DNA of 12,964 bases from JBQTII01 sp052388275. Lineage in GTDB: Bacteria; Actinomycetota; Actinomycetes; Sporichthyales; Sporichthyaceae. Positions 6,514 through 12,964 of this stretch are shown here, piece after piece. The notes below the pieces were generated by a model. That model searched no databases. It was not told where the DNA came from and worked only from the letters and a program-made list of their open reading frames with translations. The first letter of the stretch is position 1, and the number at the start of each line of letters is the position of its first letter. The stretch spans positions 1 through 12,964 of the forward strand of contig JBQTII010000053.1 of assembly GCA_052388275.1 (NCBI GenBank), read 5' to 3'. A program made the position numbers and the translations under genes.

Positions 6514-8073
6514 GTGAGCGCAGGCAGGCGAGTACGGCAGCTCTCGGCCCGCACCCCGCTGCGCGTCAAGCTGATGGTGACGCTGCTGGCCCTGACCACG
6601 GCAGCGGTGGCGATCACCGGTTTCGCGGCGACCGCGCTCATGCGCAGCTACCTCATCGACCGGGTGGATGGCGCCCTGGAGCGCCAGAGCGCGAGCGCGA
6701 TGCCGTTCATGACGGCGTCCCTCGCCCCGGGCCCGAGTGCCGACCCGATGGGGAACAGCGAACGCACCATCGCCCCCCAGGTCACCTCGACGCGCCTGCC
6801 CAGTGCATACCTGTTCATCACCCGTGACCCGGGCGGGGCGGAGATCCGGCGCGAGAACGCCCAGTTCGAGCCCGCCGGCACCGCTCCCGCACTGCGCCCG
6901 GTCACCCTGGCGCAGGCACAGGCTCGCGCGGGTGCGCCCTTCGAGCTGCCGGCGCTGGACCGCAGCGCGCCGCCGTGGCGCGCGCTGCTCACGCCGCTGC
7001 CGGATGGGGCGGGCAGCCTGATGGTGGCGATCAACCTGAGCGAGGTGCAGATCACCGTGCAGCGCCTCGGACGGATCCTGTTCGCGATCGGTGCGGGGGT
7101 CCTGATCCTGATGGCGCTGATCGCCTACGCGATGGTGCGTTCGAGTCTGCGGCCGCTGCGCGAGGTCGAGGCGACCACCCGCGCCATCGCGGCGGGGGAT
7201 CTGAGCCGGCGGGTGCCCGACCATCCGGCGCGCACCGAGGTCGGCCAGCTTTCCGCTGCGGTGAATGTGATGCTGGCGCAGGTGGAGGTCGCAGTGCACG
7301 AGCGCGAGGCGGCCGCGGAGAACGCCCGGCGCTCGGAGGAGCGGATGCGCCGTTTCGTCACCGACGCCAGCCACGAACTGCGCACGCCGCTGACCTCGAT
7401 CCGCGGGTTTGCCGAGCTCTACCGTCTCGGTGCGAGCGCGCCCGAGCAGGTGCCCGGCCTGCTTCGCCGGATCGAGGATGAAGCCACCCGGATGGGCCTG
7501 CTCGTGGAGGATCTGCTGCTGCTCGCGCGCCTGGATCAACAGCGTCCGCTGCAACGTGACCCCGTCGACCTGGTGGCGGTGGCCACCGACACCGTACAGG
7601 CGGCCCGGGCCGCGAATCCGGGGCGCACGCTGACCGTGGTGGAGCTGGCCGCGGACGACCCTCCCGTCGTCATCGGCGACCCGGACCGGCTGCGGCAGGT
7701 CATCGCGAACCTGGTGAACAACGCCTGCGTGCACACCCCCGCCGGCACCCCGATCACCGTGCGGGTCGGTTCGCTGCGCGATGGGGGCGGGCCGTGGGCT
7801 GTGCTCGAGGTCATCGATCATGGCGCCGGAATCAGCGCCGCGGACTGCGAGCGGGTCTTTGAACGCTTCTACCGCGCGGACGGCTCGAGAGCTCGCAGCA
7901 CCGGCGGTTCCGGGCTCGGGCTCTCGATCGTCGCCGCGCTGGTGGCCGCGCACCGCGGCGAGGTCACCGCCGGGGACACTCCCGGCGGTGGCGCCACGTT
8001 TCGCGTGCTGCTGCCCGCCGTCGCCGACCAGGCCCCCAGCGAGCCCAGCCCCGTCGAACACGCCCACTTCTGA
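6514..8073 (+). CDS. phoR: PhoR-like membrane sensor histidine kinase
   Basis: Counting from GTG 6514, 519 residues in the inner membrane. TM1 is about 19-41 (MVTLLALTTAAVAITGF), then an extracytoplasmic sensor region (about 45-185), TM2 about 189-210, HAMP (about 211-264), and the dimerisation domain with the phospho-accepting H287 in TDASHELRTPLTSIRGF. The ATPase domain has the N box (NLVNNACVHTP, about 399-409), G1 DHGAGI (435-440), ERFYRA (F box) and G2 GGSGLGLSIV (464-473). It probably phosphorylates the adjacent PhoP-like regulator. The N-terminal pattern PLRVKL, TM, MRSYLIDRVDGAL resembles M. tuberculosis PhoR (PLRVRL, LRHYLTSRIDQTL). The start is uncertain: TTG 6496, GTG 6508 and GTG 6514 are all in frame and none has a good ribosome-binding site. 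6514 is chosen because the hairpin ending at 6493 would occlude initiation at 6496. The sensed signal is not visible. Confidence 0.9.
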   Translation: MSAGRRVRQLSARTPLRVKLMVTLLALTTAAVAITGFAATALMRSYLIDRVDGALERQSASAMPFMTASLAPGPSADPMGNSERTIAPQVTSTRLPSAYLFITRDPGGAEIRRENAQFEPAGTAPALRPVTLAQAQARAGAPFELPALDRSAPPWRALLTPLPDGAGSLMVAINLSEVQITVQRLGRILFAIGAGVLILMALIAYAMVRSSLRPLREVEATTRAIAAGDLSRRVPDHPARTEVGQLSAAVNVMLAQVEVAVHEREAAAENARRSEERMRRFVTDASHELRTPLTSIRGFAELYRLGASAPEQVPGLLRRIEDEATRMGLLVEDLLLLARLDQQRPLQRDPVDLVAVATDTVQAARAANPGRTLTVVELAADDPPVVIGDPDRLRQVIANLVNNACVHTPAGTPITVRVGSLRDGGGPWAVLEVIDHGAGISAADCERVFERFYRADGSRARSTGGSGLGLSIVAALVAAHRGEVTAGDTPGGGATFRVLLPAVADQAPSEPSPVEHAHF

Positions 8074-8074
8074 G

Positions 8075-8116
8075 TGCGTCGCGGGCCTTGACCGGGCGCC
8101 GAAGGCCCGACACGCA
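8075..8116. terminator. Long stem-loop between convergent kinase and anti-sigma genes
   Basis: CGGGCCTT (8082-8089) pairs perfectly with AAGGCCCG (8102-8109) around a 12-base loop. After two mismatches the stem continues with TGCGT (8075-8079) and ACGCA (8112-8116), giving 13 pairs in all. It begins two bases past the kinase stop and ends about 20 bases before the anti-sigma stop, so it probably terminates both transcripts. No T tract. Confidence 0.7.
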
Positions 8117-8138
8117 TCCAGAAGTGCGGAGCAGAACG

Positions 8139-8783
8139 TCACGCTGCTCGTCGAAAGCGCATCCTCGGCCGCACGAGCGCGCCATCGGCGGTGACGGCGG
8201 GCAGCGGACCGGGCCGGCCCGTGCGTACCTCGTCCCGCCAGATCGCCACCAACAACACCACTCCGATCAACAACAGCCCGTGCGCCCATTCCCCGGTGAT
8301 CGGGGCGCTGCCCCCGGCCGCGTGCCGGATTGTCACGAACACGGTGAGCAGGCTCGCGCCGAGGAGCATCGGCATCAGCGCGGCGGCCCGCGCCGGGCGG
8401 TGCGCCACCGACAGGAACGCAATCGCGGTGGCCACCCCCCAGGTGCTCAGCTCGCCACCGGTGTGCCAGCGCCCCAGCAGCGCCGGGGCGGCCAGCCCGA
8501 TCTCGAGCGCGGCCACCACCACGAGCAGCCAGCGCAGCACGAGCGAGCGGCTCATCCGAGGCCCCCGGTCCCCGGCGGCGGCCGCCAGGATCGAGGCCGT
8601 CAGGTCCGGCACGGCGTCCGCCGTGCGCAGGCGCATGGCGCGGTGCACACGCCCGGCGGCCGCGCGGAACTCCCGACAGTCCGCGCACGCAGCCAGGTGA
8701 GCCTCGAGCAGCGCGGGGTCACCCTCGGGCGTCTCGCCGTCGAGCGCCGCGGAGATCGCCTCACGCCAGTGGGTACAGCCCAT
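8139..8783 (-). CDS. Membrane-anchored zinc-finger anti-sigma factor (zf-HC2 type)
   Basis: A 214-residue protein. Its N terminus (MGCTHWREAISAALDGE) leads into a zinc-binding anti-sigma motif H29-x3-C33-x2-C36 (AHLAACADCREF). After a linker (about 40-78) there are about four hydrophobic segments: near 82-102, 113-127, 133-152 and 167-182. The tail is short and basic (RPRMRFRRAA). Such proteins hold an ECF sigma factor inactive at the membrane until a signal releases it. The ECF gene lies on the opposite strand with 105 bases between the two ATGs, so the two are almost certainly partners. This head-to-head order differs from the usual sigma then anti-sigma operon. The sequence before ATG 8783 is a poor ribosome-binding site. 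The transmembrane half is not a family I can name, and the signal is unknown. Confidence 0.82.
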   Translation of the reverse strand: MGCTHWREAISAALDGETPEGDPALLEAHLAACADCREFRAAAGRVHRAMRLRTADAVPDLTASILAAAAGDRGPRMSRSLVLRWLLVVVAALEIGLAAPALLGRWHTGGELSTWGVATAIAFLSVAHRPARAAALMPMLLGASLLTVFVTIRHAAGGSAPITGEWAHGLLLIGVVLLVAIWRDEVRTGRPGPLPAVTADGALVRPRMRFRRAA

Positions 8784-8888
8784 GACTCAAGTGTCGTCGG
8801 GCGCGCAAGCCGAGTTCCCCATCACCGCCCCAAACATTCCTCGCGTATCGTCCTTCCTGACCTTCCCCGAGCCGAGGACGAGGCGGAC
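8784..8888. promoter_or_regulatory. Divergent anti-sigma/sigma promoter region
   Basis: This 105-base spacer must hold promoters for both genes. On the minus strand GGGGAAC (8814-8820) resembles an ECF -35 element, but the sequence 16-17 bases on (CGAC) is only a partial -10. On the plus strand CCCAAA (8829-8834) and CGTCC (8849-8853) resemble the halves of a SigC-type promoter at a spacing (14) shorter than the usual 16-20. A 9-bp direct repeat GAGGACGAG (8874-8882 and 8895-8903, 21 bases apart) flanks the sigma start codon. None of these is decisive. Confidence 0.3.
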
Positions 8889-9467
8889 ATGCGCGAGGAC
8901 GAGATCACTGCTCACGCCCTCGCGGCGGGGCGCGGTGATTCGTCGGCGGCCGGGGAGTTCATCCGCGCCACACAGGCGGATGTATGGCGTTACGTCGCCT
9001 ACCTGGTCGACCGCGAGTGTGCCGACGACCTGACCCAGGAAACGTTCTTGCGGGCGCTGCGCGGGCTGCGGACCTACCGCGGGGAGGTACCGGCCCGGGT
9101 CTGGCTGCTGTCCATCGCGCGCCGGGCTGTGGTCGATCACTTCCGCGCCCAGGGCCGGCGCCCCCGGGCCGGGACCAGCCTGGACGACGAGGGCGCCGAG
9201 CGCCTGGGACCGGTCGCACCCGACCACGCGGGCAATGTCGCCCTCGAGGCGCTGATCGCCACTCTCGATGCGGACAAGCGCACCGCATTCGTGCTCACCC
9301 AGGTCAGCGGCCTGTCCTACGCCGACGCCGCGCAGGTCTGCGACGTTCCGGTCGGCACCATCCGCTCCCGGGTGGCTCGGGCCCGCGAAGATCTGATCGC
9401 CGCCATGAACGCTGACGGCCCGGCTGTCAACGCCCGCCCCGCGCGCCCCCTGCGCCGCCCGTTCTGA
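8889..9467 (+). CDS. sigC: SigC-like ECF RNA polymerase sigma factor
   Basis: A 192-residue group-IV sigma factor. Region 2 (about 20-90) contains ATQADVWRYVAYL and ADDLTQETFLRALRGL (45-60), which bind core polymerase and the -10 element. Region 4 (about 117-172) contains the helix-turn-helix GLSYADAAQVCDVPVGTIRSR (141-161), which reads the -35. These blocks closely match my memory of M. tuberculosis SigC (FIKATQQDVWRFVAYL, ADDLTQETFLRA, GLSYADAAAVC, PVGTIRSRVARAR), hence the symbol. The frame is open upstream to 8088, but that is the antisense of the anti-sigma gene. ATG 8889 has GAGG eight bases before it and fits the family length. A Pro/Arg-rich tail follows residue 175. Divergent from its likely anti-sigma factor and convergent with copA. 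In M. tuberculosis SigC has been linked to copper acquisition, which makes the neighbouring copper operon suggestive. Confidence 0.88.
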   Translation: MREDEITAHALAAGRGDSSAAGEFIRATQADVWRYVAYLVDRECADDLTQETFLRALRGLRTYRGEVPARVWLLSIARRAVVDHFRAQGRRPRAGTSLDDEGAERLGPVAPDHAGNVALEALIATLDADKRTAFVLTQVSGLSYADAAQVCDVPVGTIRSRVARAREDLIAAMNADGPAVNARPARPLRRPF

Positions 9468-9498
9468 CCGCAGTCCGACGGCACAGCGCAAGATCGAC

Positions 9499-9592
9499 GT
9501 GGCATCGCCACCACTGCCGACATCAACTCCCTCGCCCATGATTCGCTACCTCAGTAGACCGGGAAGCGCTTCGTTCTACGCCCGCGAAGTGC
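9499..9592. terminator. Hairpins between convergent sigC and copA stops
   Basis: The 160 bases between the two stops contain GTGGC-ATC-GCCAC (9499-9511). A second, longer stem is GCGCTTCG (9566-9573) with CGAAGTGC (9585-9592): eight pairs including one G-U, 11-base loop. The palindrome GAAGCGCTTC (9563-9572) overlaps its left arm. The second stem is the likelier terminator. Nothing else is seen in the gap. Confidence 0.45.
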
Positions 9593-9627
9593 TATCGGAT
9601 CTCTGGTGCCCTGCATCGCGTGCGGGT

Positions 9628-11925
9628 TCACGTCGTGCGGCCCGGTAGCGGCGCGAAGCGGCGCAGGCGCAGGCTGTTGGTGACGACGAAGACCGAGGAC
9701 AGCGCCATGGCAGCCCCGGCGATCATCGGGTTCATCAGCGCTGCCGCGGCGAGGGGCAGCGCTGCGATGTTGTAGGCAAAGGCCCAGAACAGATTGCCCT
9801 TGATCGTGGCGAGCGTCCGGCGGGCGAGGCGGATCGCGTCGGCCGCGGCGCGCAGGTCGCCGCGCACGAGGGTGAGATCGCTGGCCGCGATGGCGGCGTC
9901 AGTCCCCGTGCCCATGGCTAGGCCCAGGTCGGCCTGGGCCAGCGCGGCGGCGTCGTTGACTCCGTCGCCGACCATCGCGACCGAGCGGCCTTCGGCCTGT
10001 AGCCGGGTGATGACCTCGAGTTTCTGCGCGGGCAGCACCTCGGCGATCACCTCGCTGATACCGACCTGGGCGGCCACCGCGTGTGCTGCGCGGGCGTTGT
10101 CCCCGGTCAGCAGCACCGGACGCAGTCCGAGTTTCTTGAGTTCGGTGATCGCCTGGGCGGAGGTCTCCTTGACCGTGTCGGACACCACGAGCACCCCGCG
10201 CACCGCGCCGTCCCAGCCGACCCAGATCGGGCTCTGCCCAGCGGATTCGGCCGCGTCGGCCACGGCCACCAGGTCCGCGCGCGCGTGCTGGGACCACTGC
10301 TCGGCGAGCCAGGTGCGCCGGCCGGCGACCACCTCCCGGCCGTTGACCACGCCCTGCACGCCTCGGCCGCCGGTGTTGCGGAAGCCCTCGACCGGCGCCA
10401 GGAGGACGCCCCGGGCGCGGGTCCCGGCGGCGACCGCCCGGGCGATCGGGTGCTCGGAGGCGTCCTGCAGTGATCCGGCGAGGAGCAACAGCTCGGCGGC
10501 CTCGATCCCTGGCGCGGGGTGCACACCGACCAGGCTCATCTGACCGCTCGTCACGGTTCCGGTCTTGTCCAGCACGATGGTGTCAATACGGCGCGTGGTC
10601 TCCAGTACCTCGGGCCCGGAGATCAGGATCCCGAGCTGCGCCCCGCGCCCGGTGCCGACCATGAGCGCGGTCGGGGTTGCCAGGCCGAGCGCGCAGGGAC
10701 AGGCGATGATCAGGACCGCGACGGCGGCGGTGAAGGCGAGCTCGACCGAGGCCTCATTGCCCAGCCAGAAGGCCAGGGTGGCCACCGCCAAGGTGACCAC
10801 GACAGGCACGAACACTGCGGAGATCCGGTCGGCGAGGCGCTGCACGGCGGCCTTGCCGCTCTGAGCGTCCTCAACGAGGCGCGCGATCTGCTCGAGGTGG
10901 GTGTCGGCGCCGATGCGGGTGGCCCGCACCACGAGCCGCCCCCCGGCGTTGACGGTCGCCCCGGTGACGGCCGAGCCGGGTCCGACCTCGACGGGAATCG
11001 CCTCGCCCGTCAGCATCGATTCGTCCACTGCCGAACTCCCCGAGACGACCTCGCCGTCGGTGGCGACCTTCTCCCCCGGCCGCACGACGAACTCATCACC
11101 AACGGCGAGGGCCTCGATCGGGATTCGGGTCTCGACGCCGCCGCGCAGCACCGCGACATCCTTGGCACCGAGGTTCATCAACGCCCGCAGGGCCGCTCCG
11201 GACAGCCGTTTGGCCCGGGCCTCGAAGTAGCGCCCAGCCAGGATGAACACCGTCAAGGTCGTGGCGACCTCGAGGTAGATCTCCGCCGAGCCACCCCCGC
11301 GTTCAGGGATGAGATGAAAGCTCATGGTCATCCCGGTCGTGCCGGCACCCCCCCAGAGCAGGGCGTAGAGCGACCAGCCGAATGCGGCGATCACCCCGCC
11401 GCTGATCAAGGTGTCCATCGTCGCGGTGCCGTGGCGCAGGTTCGCCCACGCGGCCCGGTGGAACGGCATGGCGCCCCAGACCACGACCGGTGCGGCCAGC
11501 GCGAGCGTGAGCCACTGCCAGTTGTCGAACTGCACGGCCGGGATCATCGAGAGCAGCACAACTGGCAGGGCGAGCAGGGCGCAGATGATCAGGCGGTCGC
11601 GCAGCGCACCGGACGGATCATGCTCGGGCGCCGCCTGCTCGGGCGCATCCGCTTTGGCTGCGGCCGGGGGCGGCGGAAAGGTCGCGGTGTACCCGGTCGC
11701 GGTGACGGCGGCGACGAGCCGGTCGGGGGCGACGCTGCGGTCGTAGGTGACGCGCGCCTTCTCCGTCGCGTAGTTCACCGAGGCCGTGACACCCTCGATC
11801 CTGTTCAGGGCCTTCTCGACTCGCCGCGCGCACGACGCACACGTCATACCGCCGACCGTCAGGTCGATGCTGAGCGCATCACCGGCGCCGTCGTTCGGCG
11901 CTCCGCGGTGCTCGGTGCTGGTCAT
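9628..11925 (-). CDS. copA: Copper-exporting P1B-type ATPase
   Basis: A 765-residue P1B ATPase, a normal length for the family. The N-terminal heavy-metal-associated domain has GGMTCASC (25-32, ligands C29 and C32). Eight membrane helices are expected; TM6 carries the ion-path motif C409-P-C411 (ACPCALGLATPTA). The actuator TGE is at 306-308, the phosphorylation site D453 in DKTGTVT, the nucleotide-domain HP motif in ASEHPIARA (489-497), and the hinge GDGVNDAAAL (653-662). The last helices have YN (718-719) and MALSSVFVVTNSLRLRR (740-756), the Cu(I)-type signature, so export of Cu(I) from the cytosol is well supported; Ag(I) is possible. Start ATG 11925 has GAGGAGG four bases upstream. The insert MSFHLIPERGGGSAEIY (201-217) lengthens the extracytoplasmic loop before TM4 and contains one Met and one His. 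Transcribed behind a decayed gene from a promoter with a CsoR-like operator. Confidence 0.96.
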   Translation of the reverse strand: MTSTEHRGAPNDGAGDALSIDLTVGGMTCASCARRVEKALNRIEGVTASVNYATEKARVTYDRSVAPDRLVAAVTATGYTATFPPPPAAAKADAPEQAAPEHDPSGALRDRLIICALLALPVVLLSMIPAVQFDNWQWLTLALAAPVVVWGAMPFHRAAWANLRHGTATMDTLISGGVIAAFGWSLYALLWGGAGTTGMTMSFHLIPERGGGSAEIYLEVATTLTVFILAGRYFEARAKRLSGAALRALMNLGAKDVAVLRGGVETRIPIEALAVGDEFVVRPGEKVATDGEVVSGSSAVDESMLTGEAIPVEVGPGSAVTGATVNAGGRLVVRATRIGADTHLEQIARLVEDAQSGKAAVQRLADRISAVFVPVVVTLAVATLAFWLGNEASVELAFTAAVAVLIIACPCALGLATPTALMVGTGRGAQLGILISGPEVLETTRRIDTIVLDKTGTVTSGQMSLVGVHPAPGIEAAELLLLAGSLQDASEHPIARAVAAGTRARGVLLAPVEGFRNTGGRGVQGVVNGREVVAGRRTWLAEQWSQHARADLVAVADAAESAGQSPIWVGWDGAVRGVLVVSDTVKETSAQAITELKKLGLRPVLLTGDNARAAHAVAAQVGISEVIAEVLPAQKLEVITRLQAEGRSVAMVGDGVNDAAALAQADLGLAMGTGTDAAIAASDLTLVRGDLRAAADAIRLARRTLATIKGNLFWAFAYNIAALPLAAAALMNPMIAGAAMALSSVFVVTNSLRLRRFAPLPGRTT

Positions 11926-11929
11926 GACG

Positions 11930-11936
11930 CCTCCTC
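11930..11936 (-). promoter_or_regulatory. Shine-Dalgarno of copA, overlapping a stop codon of the upstream open frame
   Basis: The minus strand reads GAGGAGG then four bases then ATG 11925. The TGA at 11935-11937 ends the reading frame that begins at ATG 12198, so ribosomes translating that remnant frame would terminate on the copA ribosome-binding site. That geometry permits translational coupling. Confidence 0.7.
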
Positions 11937-11960
11937 AGGTTGGTGTCGAGGGTCGATAGG

Positions 11961-12198
11961 TCAGTGGCCGGAATGCTCGCCTGCGGGCTCCGCGGAGCGC
12001 GGCTGGGCAGGCTCGGTCTGCGGGGCGCTCGGAGCGGCGAGGGCAGCGCTCCCGACAGGGACATCCAGGGTGAACTCCGCCGTGCGAATCACTCCGGCGT
12101 GGGCGAAGTTGAGGTAGAGCCGGTAGAGCCCCGAAGGCCAGGGCGAAGGCAGCACCCAGCGCGGCGGCGAAGGCGGCCAGTCTGGACGGAGCATTCAT
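11961..12198 (-). pseudogene. Remnant of a membrane-anchored copper-operon protein with its middle deleted
   Basis: From ATG 12198 the frame reads an uncleaved-signal or membrane anchor, MNAPSRLAAFAAALGAAF and ALAFGA. Near 12125-12135 the coding frame switches: the first frame then gives Arg/Pro-rich sequence with low third-position GC, while the frame one base over gives LYRLYLNFAHAGVIRTAEF then TLDVPVG and a tail ending EHSGH, with high third-position GC, to a stop at 11961. From memory, actinobacterial copA neighbours include proteins of about 200-300 residues with just this kind of anchor at the start and a PSAGxYRLFLxF-xxGxVxTAxFTV strand pair at the end. I infer loss of the intervening 150 or more codons plus loss of frame. 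It is the first gene behind the CsoR-type promoter and precedes copA by 35 bases. It could instead be a short His-ended peptide made by a frameshift, but decay is simpler. Confidence 0.55.
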
Positions 12199-12204
12199 GA
12201 AGGC

Positions 12205-12233
12205 ATGATACCCCCATGGGGTAGGGGTGATAA
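12205..12233 (-). promoter_or_regulatory. Copper-responsive promoter with CsoR-type operator
   Basis: On the minus strand TTATCA (12228-12233, four of six to TTGACA) is followed by a 17-base spacer and TATCAT (12205-12210, five of six to TATAAT). Most of the spacer is the palindrome TACCCC-CAT-GGGGTA (12209-12223), which overlaps the -10. TACCC with GGGTA arms is the known pattern of CsoR operators. A repressor bound here would block polymerase until Cu(I) releases it. The -10 ends six bases before ATG 12198, so the transcript is predicted to start at or beside that A and be leaderless. It drives the remnant and copA. The csoR gene itself is not in the window. Confidence 0.72.
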
Positions 12234-12256
12234 GGGCACTCAGCGGCAGGGCCAAC

Positions 12257-12964
12257 TCACTCCGCGAAGAGCAGCGAGAGCCCGCCCAGGGTGTAGGCGA
12301 TCATCAGCGTCATCATCGGAATTTGGCCGATGACCGCCGCCCGGGCCGGGAACAGGCGCACCGAGCGATCGTGCGCAGCGAAGACCCCCAGGACATGCCC
12401 GGTCACGATCGCGATCACCTGCACGCACGCGATCGCGGTGACCGAGACCAGGTCGAAATTGACGTTCCAATCCGCGGTTCCGAAATAGTTCGACCCATCG
12501 ACCATCGGGTTCGAGGCGTAGATCAGCGTCTGCTGACCGGCGAAGATCAACAGCGAAAAGTAATGGGCAATCAGATATCCGGTGGCGATCGGCACCAGGG
12601 AGTGCGCGAACGACGTCGCCATCCCGCGGGGCCCTCGCCCGGACAGCAACCCGGACAACGCCGAGACTGCGGCAAAGGCCGCCCCGACGGCCGCGATCGT
12701 GGCCGCCAGGCCCACGGTGCTCAGGTCCTGCGGAGACAGCTCGGAGTCGAAGGCGATGTCCGCCCACCAACTGGTCGAGGTAACCGAGTCGAAGGCGGTC
12801 GAGCCGAGCATCACCACCAAAACCGCGACCAGCCCGGGGCTTTCGCGGACGGTGTCAAGGTTCGCCAGCGGATTGCGCAGCACGAGCACGCCATCGTCGC
12901 GGCGACCGATGATCGACAGCCGGCCGATCAGGGTGGAGAAGACCTCGAAGCCGTCGCCGCGGGC
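12257..12964 (-). CDS. Multi-spanning membrane protein of unknown function, C-terminal 235 residues
   Basis: The frame is open to the right edge, so the N terminus is missing. The visible part starts ARGDGFEVFSTLIGRLSIIG and RRDDGVLVLRNPL, a cytosolic or interfacial stretch. About five hydrophobic segments follow: LVAVLVVMLGSTAFDSV, TVGLAATIAAVGAAFAAV, SLVPIATGYLIAHYFSLLIF, VSVTAIACVQVIAIVTGHVL, and GQIPMMTLMIAYTLGGLSLL. It ends AE. A histidine-aromatic motif AHYFSLLIFAGQ and a second GHVLGVFAAHD lie in the membrane and could hold a metal or cofactor. It resembles an actinobacterial family that pipelines sometimes label fenitrothion hydrolase; I would not assert that activity. It ends 59 bases upstream of the copper-operon ATG in the same direction, so some read-through into that operon is possible. 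Confidence 0.75.
   Translation of the reverse strand, partial: ARGDGFEVFSTLIGRLSIIGRRDDGVLVLRNPLANLDTVRESPGLVAVLVVMLGSTAFDSVTSTSWWADIAFDSELSPQDLSTVGLAATIAAVGAAFAAVSALSGLLSGRGPRGMATSFAHSLVPIATGYLIAHYFSLLIFAGQQTLIYASNPMVDGSNYFGTADWNVNFDLVSVTAIACVQVIAIVTGHVLGVFAAHDRSVRLFPARAAVIGQIPMMTLMIAYTLGGLSLLFAE

Noticed and set aside
6427..8688. 753-residue minus-strand open frame opposite the kinase and reaching past it
   Set aside because: Long antisense frames are expected at this GC content. It has no domains and overlaps two well-supported genes.
8829..8853. SigC-type promoter CCCAAA with CGTCC for sigC autoregulation
   Set aside because: The spacing is only 14 bases and neither half is a full match; kept only as a mention in the divergent-region entry.
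8874..8903. Direct repeat GAGGACGAG around the sigC start as an operator
   Set aside because: One copy is coding (acidic residues at the start of the protein) and the repeat is short and low in complexity; chance is a good explanation.
11935..12064. Cysteine-bearing reading (GCPCRERCP) in the anchor frame as a possible metal-binding peptide
   Set aside because: Third-position GC is low in this frame and high in the neighbouring frame, which carries recognisable sequence; the cysteines are probably an out-of-frame accident.
10519..12117. 532-residue plus-strand open frame opposite copA
   Set aside because: Composition is that of an antisense frame (Arg, Gly, His, Asp repeats), and copA is unambiguous.

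Overview
The window comes from a high-GC actinobacterium. Every gene is strongly GC-biased at third codon positions, and GTG or TTG starts are likely. The response regulator, histidine kinase and ECF sigma factor read as relatives of mycobacterial PhoP, PhoR and SigC. I cannot name a genus.

Layout. Positions 1-2379 (minus strand): an alpha/beta hydrolase (1453-2379), a flavohaemoglobin-type NO-detoxifying protein (248-1378), and at the left edge the 5' end of an unrecognised gene (1-142). That gene needs a one-base correction to stay in frame, and its start codon lies in a perfect 11-bp inverted repeat. Positions 2552-4279 (plus): a secreted M4 (thermolysin-family) metalloprotease, converging on an XdhC/CoxI-family molybdoenzyme maturation protein (4327-about 5454, minus). 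Tandem hairpins lie between the two stops. Positions 5455-8073 (plus): a PhoP/PhoR-like two-component pair. Its upstream region holds an 11-bp-period direct repeat resembling a mycobacterial PhoP box, and a nested hairpin separates the two genes. Positions 8139-9467: a zinc-finger membrane anti-sigma factor and a SigC-like ECF sigma factor, divergently arranged. Positions 9628-12233 (minus): a copper-export P-type ATPase transcribed from a promoter whose 17-bp spacer is mostly a CsoR-type palindrome. The first gene of that unit is a decayed membrane-protein remnant that keeps an N-terminal anchor and a C-terminal tail but has lost the middle. At the right edge (12257-12964, minus) is the C-terminal part of a multi-spanning membrane protein.

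How it fits together. The window is rich in regulation and stress handling: a two-component system, an ECF sigma/anti-sigma pair, a copper-responsive operon, a nitric-oxide-type globin and an exported protease. The most informative part is 8139-12233, where SigC-like control sits beside copper efflux. The CsoR-type operator lies inside a near-canonical promoter whose predicted start site is at or next to the first ATG, implying a leaderless transcript. I found no mobile element, CRISPR array, tRNA or rRNA. No stretch over 300 bases lacks a gene; the longest gap, 5455-5696, is described in the feature list.
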